Part shown: positions 1 through 6,966 of the stretch, one piece after another | Layout of the letters: the number at the start of each line of letters is the position of its first letter | Numbering within the stretch: the first letter of the stretch is position 1 | From: JACQNR01 sp049515175 | GTDB taxonomy: Bacteria; Acidobacteriota; Terriglobia; UBA7540 | Length of the DNA stretch: 13,089 nt | Assembly: GCA_049515175.1 (NCBI GenBank) | Contig: JBEKUI010000113.1 | Span: 1-13,089, forward strand | Reading direction: 5' to 3' | The notes under the pieces: model-generated | What the model was told of the DNA's origin: nothing | Seen by the model: the letters and a program-made list of their open reading frames with translations, nothing else | The model's database searches: none | Translations under genes and position numbers: made by a program

Positions 1-981
1 TTCGCCCAGCAGGGCGACCATCTGGACCCTGCATACCTCGGATTTGCATTCACGGACTCGGCCGGCGCCTGGGGTCCGGCCACCGTCGATCCTCCCGGCT
101 ACGGAACCGATGCGAGCGGAAACGCCACGTTCACACGGGCCGACAAGCAGTTCTGCGTTGCTCGGAAGGATTCGGTCATCTACGGAACCAACAGCGACGA
201 CCTGGCGGAGCACTGCGAAGACATCCACAACGTCAAAGGGCCGGATGACGCGAAGTTCTTCCCGTTCCCCACGGCGCTCTACTTTCGCCCGAAACTGAAG
301 GACTGCCCGCTGTTTGGAAGCTGCACGGGCGGACACTATTACCTGGAAATCGAGGCGCCGCCGCAGGGACACGACTTGATCGTTAGGAGGCGATTGTCGT
401 CGGAGGAACAAGGCTGGAAGATGGTCGGCGATTTTCTGAACGCCCTGGCTAAAGCCGGAGCGGAGAATCGCCAGAGCCGGGAGCAGGCCGAGGTAGCCGC
501 CGCGGAAGCACGCCTGCAGCAGGCGCGGGAGCAGCAGGCCGCCAGAGAAGAGGCGCAGAAACGGATCAAAGCCGCGGCCGCTGCCGGCGTCCGCGACGCA
601 CAGGTGCCGGCACAAATGATCGCGCGCGACGAGGAAGACAACCGCCAGAGATGGGCCGGGTCGCGGCAATCTCCCGCCTCCTACGATCCCAAGTGGATGG
701 GGCAGAACGTCGCGATCGTTGGCACGGTGTCGCGGGTGGAGGTCGACCCCAAGGGCTTCCCGCAGTGGGTGACCATCTATTTCAAGGAATCGCCCGACGC
801 CACCTTCGTCGTTTGCTCCCCCTACCCCGACTTGTTCCAGGAGAAGGTCGGCCTAAATCTCTCCGTCCTGATCGGTAAGACACTGGAAGCGGCCGGGCAG
901 GTCGAGTCGCCCTACTGCGGACACAAAGTGCCCAAGGGCAGCATCCGGGTGGTCGAGTCGAAGCAGTGGCAAGTACACTAA
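1..981 (+). CDS. Partial protein with coiled coil and C-terminal OB-fold-like domain
   Basis: Frame 1 is open from the first base of the window to TAA at 979-981, so this is the last 326 residues of a gene whose start lies to the left. I do not recognise the family. The first ~125 residues are Gly/Asp-rich with several cysteines (a CPLFGSC motif among them), as in an exported, disulfide-bonded domain. Residues ~155-195 are rich in Glu, Gln, Ala and Arg with a heptad-like pattern and should form a coiled coil. Residues ~230-320 (start VAIVGTVSRVEV, later FVVCSPYP and AAGQVES) have the alternating strand pattern of an OB-fold, like small tRNA_anti/YhcR-type domains. That suggests nucleic-acid or ligand binding, which is inference only. 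An internal ATG at 421 is possible, but the uninterrupted upstream frame argues against it as the start. It may be cargo of the island that ends near 1800. Confidence 0.7.
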   Translation, partial: FAQQGDHLDPAYLGFAFTDSAGAWGPATVDPPGYGTDASGNATFTRADKQFCVARKDSVIYGTNSDDLAEHCEDIHNVKGPDDAKFFPFPTALYFRPKLKDCPLFGSCTGGHYYLEIEAPPQGHDLIVRRRLSSEEQGWKMVGDFLNALAKAGAENRQSREQAEVAAAEARLQQAREQQAAREEAQKRIKAAAAAGVRDAQVPAQMIARDEEDNRQRWAGSRQSPASYDPKWMGQNVAIVGTVSRVEVDPKGFPQWVTIYFKESPDATFVVCSPYPDLFQEKVGLNLSVLIGKTLEAAGQVESPYCGHKVPKGSIRVVESKQWQVH

Positions 982-1043
982 TGAAGGCAGGAGCGTGCGC
1001 CGTTTCGGGCGCGAGCTGAAGAATATCATTCGACAGTAAATGC

Positions 1044-1049
1044 AGGAGG
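1044..1049 (+). promoter_or_regulatory. Ribosome binding site AGGAGG
   Basis: A perfect AGGAGG lies 5 bases before the ATG at 1055. It decides the start of the following exported protein in favour of 1055 rather than the in-frame ATG at 1040, which sits upstream of this site. Confidence 0.8.
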
Positions 1050-1054
1050 TTTCT

Positions 1055-1561
1055 ATGAACCGGTTTAACAAATTCCTGGCGGCTACTTTCCTGTCGGCGG
1101 CCATGCTTTTGACAGGTGCGGCACAGGCGATGGAAATTCAGCAGTACGATAAAATGGCGGATCAGGATCAGAACGAATATGTCGGTGATCTGGTCATAGG
1201 CGCGGAAAAAGTGTTGACGGACGAAGGCAGGCCGGATCAGGCCGAACAGGTGCGCAAGCTTTTTACGGAGATAAAGCCTGGCGATAAGATCCCGGTGGGG
1301 GTGGGAGAATTTGAAATAAACTTGGCCTTGGCGCGTGTCGTTGATGCGAAAAGGATCGCACAAGATCCCAATGCGACACGGCTTGAGGTTGAACACGCGC
1401 TGATTGTGACCTTAAAGAAAAATGGTATTATTCTGCCGCAAAGCATCATGCATGTGGGCGACAATTTCCACCCCAGGTTCCCGCCGAAAGAGGCCGCGCC
1501 GGATGCGCCCGCGCCGCCGAAGACAAAAGACGTAAAGAAGAAGGACGACAAGAAGAACTGA
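1055..1561 (+). CDS. Small exported protein with lysine-rich tail, unknown function
   Basis: The product is 168 residues. The N-terminus is a clear Sec signal peptide: MNRFNKF, then a hydrophobic core, then a probable cut after GAAQA near residue 25. The mature part is acidic and probably mostly helical, with no cysteines and no catalytic motif I can name. It ends in a proline/alanine stretch followed by a run of Lys and Asp (KKKDDKKN). The start at 1055 is set by AGGAGG five bases upstream. It stands 73 bases behind the preceding gene with the same orientation. Codon use and base composition look different from the respiratory genes, with many A-rich codons and AT-rich runs near 1310-1440, consistent with foreign origin. 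Its position left of the tRNA-Leu fragment places it inside the putative island. Periplasmic location is inferred from the signal peptide; the function is unknown. Confidence 0.75.
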   Translation: MNRFNKFLAATFLSAAMLLTGAAQAMEIQQYDKMADQDQNEYVGDLVIGAEKVLTDEGRPDQAEQVRKLFTEIKPGDKIPVGVGEFEINLALARVVDAKRIAQDPNATRLEVEHALIVTLKKNGIILPQSIMHVGDNFHPRFPPKEAAPDAPAPPKTKDVKKKDDKKN

Positions 1562-1661
1562 CTCGCCGACCTGCCCGACAAAGCACGCCGAATAGCTGGT
1601 TCGAGTTCTGATCGTCGCGTGTCCGGCTATGGCCGGTCGGGCCTTACTCGCTGCGCTCGGG

Positions 1662-1683
1662 ACTTACACAGATACTTACACAG
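1662..1683 (+). repeat. Two direct copies of ACTTACACAG
   Basis: ACTTACACAG occurs at 1662-1671 and again at 1674-1683, a 12-base period with a 2-base spacer. They lie about 60-80 bases from the tRNA-Leu fragment on the island side. This is the position where tyrosine recombinases commonly have short repeated arm-type sites. That function is inferred from position only. Confidence 0.55.
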
Positions 1684-1744
1684 TTTCACGCTGCCAGGAA
1701 ATAAGTGTAGTTGTAGCAGTCAGTTACAAGCACACGCATTGCAC

Positions 1745-1800
1745 TTAAAATCCCTTGTCCCGCAAGGGACGTGCCGGTTCGATTCCGGCCCTCCGCACCA
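1745..1800 (+). other. 3' part of tRNA-Leu(UAA): putative integration attachment site
   Basis: The stretch reads as the 3' side of a class II tRNA. It has the anticodon loop end TTAAAA and the 3' anticodon strand TCCCT. The long variable arm is GTCCC-GCAA-GGGAC (1757-1770). The T arm is GCCGG-TTCGATT-CCGGC (1773-1789). The 3' acceptor strand is CCTCCGC (1790-1796), followed by discriminator A and CCA at 1798-1800. The 5' half is missing: no GCGGAGG lies where the 5' acceptor strand should be (about 1714), and the bases before the anticodon loop do not pair with TCCCT. A weak resemblance to the tRNA-Leu D-arm continues back to about 1730. Integrases that target tRNA genes leave exactly such a 3' duplicate, running from the anticodon loop to the CCA end, at the far end of the inserted element. 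The island should therefore lie to the left and the original chromosome to the right. It cannot be a working tRNA as it stands. Confidence 0.8.
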
Positions 1801-2027
1801 GGTTTCTGTAAAGTCCCGAGCTAGTTTGTGGCGACGATGCGAGCCAACAGGGGTGTTTCGTCGTGCTCATCGGAGTTTTCAGTGTTCCGCCGGCCCCTCC
1901 GTTTCTGTGCCTCTCGTAACTAAAGTCCCTGGTCTCCCCTGACGCGTCATTTGCTCATCGTTGGCGGGTCCGGATCGCGCGCGACCATCCGCGCCGCGGT
2001 GTTCGGAATCCCCTTGCCGCGAATCTC

Positions 2028-2056
2028 TTGCCGAAATCGTGAAGAAGATGTATACG
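2028..2056 (+). promoter_or_regulatory. Candidate sigma70-type promoter for galM
   Basis: TTGCCG at 2028-2033 and TATACG at 2051-2056 are separated by 17 bases. Each matches the -35 and -10 consensus at 4 of 6 positions with ideal spacing. Transcription would start near 2063, about 45 bases before the galM ATG. Confidence 0.45.
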
Positions 2057-2106
2057 TTTTCAGTGTCGCGGTAGCAGCACAAATGCCAGGACAGGTTTGG
2101 TGGCGA

Positions 2107-3267
2107 ATGACGAAACGACATCGCAATTTCCTGCAAGGCATCTTGGGTACGCTGGCCCTGCTGGTGTTCAGCGCTGCCAGCGTCACATCTTCGCGCGGGA
2201 GTGCGCACATGGTCAAAAAAGATCCGTTTGGGAAAACTCGGGACGGGCAGACCGTCGACTTGTACACCTTAACCAACGCTCGCGGGATGGAAGTCCGGGC
2301 GATGACGTACGGCGGCATCATCGTTTCGATCAAGGTGCCGGACCGAACCGGCAAGCTGGATGATGTTACCCTCGGCTTCGATTCACTGGACGCCTACCTC
2401 GCCGGGCACCCTTATTTCGGGGCCATCATCGGGCGGTATGGCAATCGGATTGGCCAGGCGCGGTTCTCGCTGGACGGCGTTGAGTACAAACTCGCTGTCA
2501 ACAACGGCCCCAACGCCCTGCACGGGGGACTGAAAGGCTTCGACAAAGTCGTCTGGCAGGCGGAGTCGCTCGACAAGAAGGATTCCGTGGGCGTGGTTTT
2601 CAGCTATACGAGCCCAGACGGCGAGGAAGGCTACCCCGGAAATCTCAACGTCAAGGTCACCTACACACTCACCGACAAGAACGAACTGATCCTCGACTAT
2701 CACGCCACGACGGACAAAGCTACGCCGGTCAACCTGACGAATCACACTTACTTCAATCTGGCGGGGCCGGGGCTGCGCGACATCCTGGGGCACGACATCA
2801 TGATTAACGCCGACAGCATCACCCCCATCGATTCAACCTTGATCCCTACGGGAGAGATCCGCAGCGTTGCAGGGACTCCGTTCGACTTCCACCGGCTGAC
2901 GCCAATCGGACAACGCATAGAAGCAGACGACGAGCAGATCAAGTTCGGCGGCGGCTATGATCACAATTTTGTGCTCAATCGCAAGGGCGACGGCCTCTCC
3001 CTTGCCGCGCGCGTCCGGGAAGCCTCTACGGGGAGGATCTTGGAAGTGTACACGACCGAACCGGGAGTTCAATTCTATACCGGCAATTTTCTTGACGGAA
3101 CCAAGATTGGAAAAGAGGGCCATGTTTACAAGCGCCGCTTCGGATTCTGCCTCGAGGCGCAACACTTTCCTGACTCTCCCAACAAGCCCAATTTTCCCTC
3201 GACGATCCTGCGGCCCGGGAAGAGTTACACATCGCGCACGATGTACAAATTCCTGGTGGAAAGGTAA
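2107..3267 (+). CDS. galM: Secreted aldose 1-epimerase (mutarotase)
   Basis: Interconverts the alpha and beta anomers of galactose, glucose and similar sugars. The 386-residue product starts with a signal peptide (MTKRHRNF, hydrophobic core to ~24, likely cut near residues 30-34), so it probably acts in the periplasm. The GalM fold follows. Family motifs are all present: GRYGNRIG at 109-116 (substrate-binding Arg), NNGPNALHGG with His139, NLTNHTYFNL with His213 (the catalytic acid by family analogy), GYDHNFVL with Asp285, and TTEPGVQFYTGNFL with Glu318 (the catalytic base by analogy). The length fits the family plus a leader. The frame is open back to 1951, but the peptide before 2107 is not leader-like. 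ATG 2107 is followed at once by a textbook leader, though its ribosome site (GGTGG) is weak. The gene stands alone, facing the cox operon convergently, so a link to respiration is not implied. Confidence 0.93.
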   Translation: MTKRHRNFLQGILGTLALLVFSAASVTSSRGSAHMVKKDPFGKTRDGQTVDLYTLTNARGMEVRAMTYGGIIVSIKVPDRTGKLDDVTLGFDSLDAYLAGHPYFGAIIGRYGNRIGQARFSLDGVEYKLAVNNGPNALHGGLKGFDKVVWQAESLDKKDSVGVVFSYTSPDGEEGYPGNLNVKVTYTLTDKNELILDYHATTDKATPVNLTNHTYFNLAGPGLRDILGHDIMINADSITPIDSTLIPTGEIRSVAGTPFDFHRLTPIGQRIEADDEQIKFGGGYDHNFVLNRKGDGLSLAARVREASTGRILEVYTTEPGVQFYTGNFLDGTKIGKEGHVYKRRFGFCLEAQHFPDSPNKPNFPSTILRPGKSYTSRTMYKFLVER

Positions 3268-3282
3268 GCGAAACCCTTTAGT

Positions 3283-3379
3283 CTTCGCCCTCTCCCACTG
3301 AAGGGGTATTCGCCGCACGAAGGGTATACGACGCAACCCCCAACGCTGGGGTCCGCGCTGTGGCCGGGGGAGGGCGAAG
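3283..3379. terminator. Imperfect inverted repeat between convergent genes, possible bidirectional terminator
   Basis: CTTCGCCCTCTCCC (3283-3296) pairs with GGGGGAGGGCGAAG (3366-3379) over 14 positions, with a single T-G mispair. A second small hairpin, ACCCC-CAACGCT-GGGGT (3336-3352), lies inside. It sits in the 117-base gap where galM and coxD converge. There is no T-run, so classic intrinsic termination is uncertain. It could also be a REP- or MITE-like repeat. Confidence 0.5.
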
Positions 3380-3384
3380 TCTTC

Positions 3385-3705
3385 CTACTGGCTGCCGGAA
3401 GTTTCCCACGTGTCGGGATTGGGGGTCCACCGGCGCGTGGTGTAGTCGCTCAGGGTGAGGGTAATCAGAATCGCCAGCCAGAACAACGCCGCTACGGCCA
3501 CGATGCGCGTGAGCCGCGTGCTCCATTTCAGGTGCATGAAGAAGAGGACGACCAGGCTGGCTTTGGACATGGCAATGAGGAGCGCGATCACGATATTGAG
3601 CGGCCCCAGGTCGATGGTGGCGACGACCGTCGTGGTGAGGGTGAGCGCGATCAGCGCCGCAAACACCATGAAGTACAACTTCTTCGGCATGACGTGCTCG
3701 GACAT
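3385..3705 (-). CDS. coxD: Cytochrome c oxidase subunit IV (prokaryotic, COX4_pro type)
   Basis: A 106-residue protein with three predicted membrane helices (about 10-31, 36-60 and 68-88), matching the small bacterial subunit IV family in both length and the central SKASLVVLFFMHLKWS-type motif of helix 2. It is the last gene of the oxidase cluster. Its ATG overlaps the coxC stop by one base (TGATG), which implies translational coupling. Subunit IV carries no cofactor and is thought to stabilise or help assemble the complex. The C-terminus is polar (NPDTWETSGSQ). The inverted repeat at 3283-3379 follows it. Confidence 0.9.
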   Translation of the reverse strand: MSEHVMPKKLYFMVFAALIALTLTTTVVATIDLGPLNIVIALLIAMSKASLVVLFFMHLKWSTRLTRIVAVAALFWLAILITLTLSDYTTRRWTPNPDTWETSGSQ

Positions 3706-4361
3706 CAGTGATGCGCTCCGATCAGATAAAGTAGCGGGAAGAGGAAGATCCAGACCACGTCCACAAAGTGCCAGTACAACCCGGCCATCTCTATGGCGGT
3801 GTAGCCCTCCGGCGTGAAGCGCCCTTGGATCGCCTGCCAGGTCAGCACAGCCATCACCGCCAGACCGATAATCATGTGGAGCGCGTGAACGCCCGTCATG
3901 GTGAAATAGAAAACAAAAAAGAGTTCAGCGCCCTTGGCGTGCGGGCTGTTGAGGTCGAAGTCCAGGCCGGGGGCCAGGTGTTCCACGTACTCGTGGTGCC
4001 ATTCGAAAGTCAGTTTGACGCCCACAAAGGTGAGGCCCAGAAGCATGGTGAGGACCAAGAAAGTGACCAGGTGTCGGCGCTTGCCGAGCATGGCGGCGCG
4101 GACAGCCAGAGCCATGGTGAGACTGCTCGAGAGCAGGACAATGGTGTTGACGGCTCCCAGCTTGACGTTCAGCAGGTGGCTGCCCACGTCGAAGCCCGGC
4201 AGGTACATCATCCGGTACACCGTGTAGGCCGTAAACAGGCCACCAAAGAACATGATCTCGGTGGCCAGAAAAAGCCACATGCCCAGGCTCGCGGCTTCCC
4301 GCTGCTGTTCGAGGTCCTCGAATTGGTGCGCGAGCGCGGTGACGTGCCCTTCAGACAACAC
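3705..4361 (-). CDS. coxC: Cytochrome c oxidase subunit III
   Basis: A 218-residue membrane protein with five helices, the short bacterial form that lacks the first two helices of the seven-helix subunit III. Family marks are LGMWLFLATEIMFFGGLF near residues 26-43 with the conserved Glu, HHEYVEH after the third helix, and the C-terminal YWHFVDVVWIFLFPLLYL. Subunit III has no redox centre and stabilises subunit I during proton uptake. The gene overlaps coxA by 11 bases. The start codon is uncertain: AAGGAGG at 4365-4371 is only 3 bases from GTG 4361 but 6 bases from TTG 4358, so translation may begin at 4358 and the protein may be one residue shorter. Confidence 0.95.
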   Translation of the reverse strand: MLSEGHVTALAHQFEDLEQQREAASLGMWLFLATEIMFFGGLFTAYTVYRMMYLPGFDVGSHLLNVKLGAVNTIVLLSSSLTMALAVRAAMLGKRRHLVTFLVLTMLLGLTFVGVKLTFEWHHEYVEHLAPGLDFDLNSPHAKGAELFFVFYFTMTGVHALHMIIGLAVMAVLTWQAIQGRFTPEGYTAIEMAGLYWHFVDVVWIFLFPLLYLIGAHH

Positions 4362-5973
4362 GGGCCTCCTTGGCTCCGTAAGCGTATGCCTCTTCGGTTA
4401 CCGTCGGCGCCTGCTCGAAGTTCTCGGTGGGAGGAGGAGACGACGTTTGCCACTCCAGACCCTTCGCTCCCCACGGATTCGGCCCCGCCACCGGGCCGTA
4501 GCGCATCGACCAGATGAAATAGACGAGGGGGATGATGTAGCCCACTCCCAGGATGGAAGCGCCCGCCGAGGACATGACGTTCAGGACCTGAAACTCCTCG
4601 GGATAGACCGCATAGCGGCGCGGCATGCCGAGATACCCCAGAACGAATTGCGGCATGAAGGTCAGGTTGAAACCAATGAAGATAACCAGCGCGGCGAAAC
4701 GCGCCCAGCCATCGGGATACAACCTCCCGGTCATCTTCGGCCACCAGAAGTGCAGTCCGCCCAGGTAGCCCATCAGTGCGCCGCCCACCATGATGTAATG
4801 AAAGTGAGCAATAATAAAATAGGTGTCGTGGAGATGGATATCGGTCGCGAGCGAGGCGAGGAAGAGCCCCGTCAGGCCACCCATCGTGAACAGGGCGATA
4901 AAGCCCATGGCGTAGAGCATGGGCGCTTGATAGGAAATGGACCCTCTGTACAACGTCGCCGTCCAGTTGAACACTTTGATGGCGGAGGGAATGGCCACCG
5001 CAAAGCTCAGGGCGGAGAAAACCAGGCTGGCATACACCGACTGGCCGCTGACGAACATATGGTGACCCCAGACGAGGAAGGAAATTGCCGCGATGGCCAC
5101 GCTGGAAAACGCAATGAAGCTGTAACCAAAAACCCGCTTCCGGGAAAAGCACGTCACGAGCTCGCTCACCACACCCATGGAGGGAAGAATCATGATGTAG
5201 ACCGCCGGGTGCGAATAGAACCAAAAGAGGTGCTGGAAAAGGATCGGGTCGCCGCCCAGTGCCGGGTCGAACACGCCGACATGGAACAAGCGTTCGAGTG
5301 CCACTAGGACGAGCGTGATGGCCAGGACCGGCGTGCCGAGAATCATGATGATGCTCGTGGCGTAGATCGCCCAGAGGAAAAGCGGAAGCCGGAACCAGGT
5401 CAGGCCAGGTGCGCGCATTTTGTGGATGGTGACGACGAAATTCAGACCGGTGAGGATCGAAGAGAAACCGGTAATGAAGACTCCCAGCGCGGCTGCCATT
5501 ACATTCCCGTTCGCGTAAGTGGTGCTGAGTGGCGTGTAGAACGTCCATCCCGTGTCCACCCCGCCGGCGATCATGGCGTAGAGCGTGAAGAGCCCACCCC
5601 CGATGTAGATATACCAACTCAGCAGGTTCAGGCGAGGGAAAGCCAGATCGCGCGCGCCCACCATCATGGGCACCAGGAAGTTCCCCATCACGGCGGGTAT
5701 CGACGGGATGAGGAAAAAGAACACCATGATGATGCCGTGTATGCTGAACATCTTGTTGTACGTGGCGGGTTCGAGCAGGGCGCCTTGCGGCTCGATGAGG
5801 TGCAGGCGCATCAGCCCCGCCGCGGCGCCGCCGACCATAAAGAAAAAGGTGATCGAGGCAAGATAAAGCAGCGCGATGCGCTTGTGGTCCGTGGTGAGGA
5901 GCCACGATTTCACGCCGTACTTTACGTTCAAATAATTGACGCCGGGCGACGTCTCAACTGCCGTCTGACTCAT
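4351..5973 (-). CDS. coxA: Cytochrome c oxidase subunit I, A2 type (caa3)
   Basis: The catalytic, proton-pumping subunit of 540 residues with about 12 membrane helices. Haem a ligands are His79 (SIHG) and His392, and the haem a3 ligand is His390 (AHFHY). CuB ligands are His255, His304 and His305 (WGHH), with Tyr259 placed for the His-Tyr cross-link. The D-channel entry Asp109 (GARDLAFPRLN) and K-channel Lys333 (IPSAIKVFNW) are kept. The sequence around the cross-link is YSHPAVY: the Glu of A1 oxidases (GHPEVY) is missing and replaced by the Tyr-Ser pair that defines the A2 subclass, as known from the Rhodothermus caa3 enzyme. The ATG overlaps the coxB stop by four bases (ATGA). The C-terminal ~40 residues are a polar, proline-rich tail. 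Confidence 0.97.
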   Translation of the reverse strand: MSQTAVETSPGVNYLNVKYGVKSWLLTTDHKRIALLYLASITFFFMVGGAAAGLMRLHLIEPQGALLEPATYNKMFSIHGIIMVFFFLIPSIPAVMGNFLVPMMVGARDLAFPRLNLLSWYIYIGGGLFTLYAMIAGGVDTGWTFYTPLSTTYANGNVMAAALGVFITGFSSILTGLNFVVTIHKMRAPGLTWFRLPLFLWAIYATSIIMILGTPVLAITLVLVALERLFHVGVFDPALGGDPILFQHLFWFYSHPAVYIMILPSMGVVSELVTCFSRKRVFGYSFIAFSSVAIAAISFLVWGHHMFVSGQSVYASLVFSALSFAVAIPSAIKVFNWTATLYRGSISYQAPMLYAMGFIALFTMGGLTGLFLASLATDIHLHDTYFIIAHFHYIMVGGALMGYLGGLHFWWPKMTGRLYPDGWARFAALVIFIGFNLTFMPQFVLGYLGMPRRYAVYPEEFQVLNVMSSAGASILGVGYIIPLVYFIWSMRYGPVAGPNPWGAKGLEWQTSSPPPTENFEQAPTVTEEAYAYGAKEARVV

Positions 5974-6914
5974 TCGTGTGCGGCCTTCCTTTCCGCGCTT
6001 CCGAGAGACTTGATGTACGCGATGAACTGCAGGATCTGCTCCTCGGTGAGCTGCCCCTTGAAGGTCGGCATGATGGCTGGATAGCCTTCAACGAGCTTCG
6101 CCGAGGGAAAGAGGATCGACTCGCGCAGGTACTCTTCGTCGGCCAGCACGGTCTTGCCGTCCTGCAGCCGAACCTTGCTCATGTAGAGATCATTGAACGC
6201 CGGCCCCTTGCCCGCGCCGTGACATGTGATGCAGGCGTACTGGTCGTAGAGCCGGGCGCCGGAAGCGGCCATGCTGTTTTCTTTCTTGCTGCCGGAAAGC
6301 CAGCGCTCGTAGTCCTGCGGTTCCATCACGATCACCTCGCCGCGCATCAGCGCGTGGCTCACGCCGCAGTACTGGGCGCAGAAGAGGTGATACTGGCCGG
6401 TCTTGGTGGCCTGGAACCAGAGGCTGGTGTATTTCCCCGGCACCACGTCTTTCTTCACCCGGAATGCCGGAATGAAGAAGTCGTGAATGACGTCTTCCGA
6501 AGTCATGGTCAGTTTGATCGGCCGGCCCACGGGGACGTGGAGTTCATTGATCTCACGGACGCCTTCGGGATGCTGCAACTGCCACATCCACTGCTTGCCA
6601 ATGACGAAGATTTCCGTGGCGGCCTCGGGCGGACGGGCGTTGCGAATGAACAGGCTCGTGGACCAGACAAAAGTCACGACAACCAACACGAGCGGCACAA
6701 TGCTCCAGAGAATTTCCAGGGGCAGAGAACCTTCGATCTGCTCGGGGGTCTCTTGCTGCGAGCGCCGCCGGTACCGGATCATGAAGTAGAAAATGGTCAG
6801 AAAGATGACAGCGGTGAAGAACAGGTCGATCGCCGTCAGGAAGTAATAAAGGTTGTCGATTCCTTCCGCGATCGTCGACGCTTGCTCAGGACGTAATGGA
6901 AACCCAAACCACAT
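5970..6914 (-). CDS. coxB: Cytochrome c oxidase subunit II with fused haem c domain
   Basis: Receives electrons from cytochrome c or from Alternative Complex III and passes them to subunit I. The 314 residues comprise two membrane helices (~23-46 and ~66-90), a periplasmic CuA cupredoxin domain, and a C-terminal cytochrome c domain that makes this a caa3 enzyme. CuA ligands are His144, Cys179, Cys183, His187 and Met190 (CAQYCGVSHALM). The haem c site is CITCH at 228-232, with Met282 (AIMP) as probable axial ligand. The frame is open to a TTG at 6923, but AGGTGA at 6924-6929 touches that codon and lies 9 bases from ATG 6914, so I chose 6914. It is separated from sco1 by 52 bases, the largest gap inside the sco1-coxD block. 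Confidence 0.95.
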   Translation of the reverse strand: MWFGFPLRPEQASTIAEGIDNLYYFLTAIDLFFTAVIFLTIFYFMIRYRRRSQQETPEQIEGSLPLEILWSIVPLVLVVVTFVWSTSLFIRNARPPEAATEIFVIGKQWMWQLQHPEGVREINELHVPVGRPIKLTMTSEDVIHDFFIPAFRVKKDVVPGKYTSLWFQATKTGQYHLFCAQYCGVSHALMRGEVIVMEPQDYERWLSGSKKENSMAASGARLYDQYACITCHGAGKGPAFNDLYMSKVRLQDGKTVLADEEYLRESILFPSAKLVEGYPAIMPTFKGQLTEEQILQFIAYIKSLGSAERKAAHE

Positions 6915-6952
6915 TTTCAGCAATCACCTGCCCAGACTATTTTCGAACTGCT

Positions 6953-6965
6953 GGCGCGTTGCGCC
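6953..6965 (-). promoter_or_regulatory. Small hairpin between sco1 and coxB
   Basis: GGCGC-GTT-GCGCC is a perfect 5-bp stem with a 3-base loop, directly behind the sco1 stop codon. There is no T-run. It may affect mRNA stability between the two parts of the operon, or mean nothing. Confidence 0.25.
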
Positions 6966-6966
6966 C

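Larger units (their letters stand above)
1562..2106. other. Intergenic region: island end, tRNA fragment and galM promoter
   Basis: These 545 bases hold no convincing gene. A short hairpin (CCGGC-TATG-GCCGG, 1623-1636) lies behind the exported-protein gene but has no T-run. Then come two ACTTACACAG repeats, the tRNA-Leu 3' fragment, and a promoter-like pair in front of galM. I see nothing definable between about 1801 and 2027. Confidence 0.6.

Noticed and set aside
997..1012. GCGCC-GTTTCG-GGCGC hairpin as a terminator of the first gene
   Set aside because: Only five base pairs and no T-run; hairpins of this size are common in GC-rich DNA.
1714..1800. A complete tRNA-Leu gene
   Set aside because: The 5' acceptor strand does not complement CCTCCGC and the anticodon stem does not pair; only the 3' portion is tRNA-like.
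1876..2066. TTTTCAGTGT at 1876-1885 and 2057-2066
   Set aside because: A single 10-base direct repeat in this length can arise by chance and nothing else links the two sites.
3768..4517. Plus-strand open frames opposite coxC and coxA
   Set aside because: Antisense shadows of well-supported genes, with no leader, motif or ribosome site.
4208..5905. Long open frame of 565 codons overlapping coxA in another frame of the same strand
   Set aside because: It is a high-GC shadow of coxA: low-complexity His/Arg/Gly/Pro content and no family motif, while the coxA frame has every catalytic residue.
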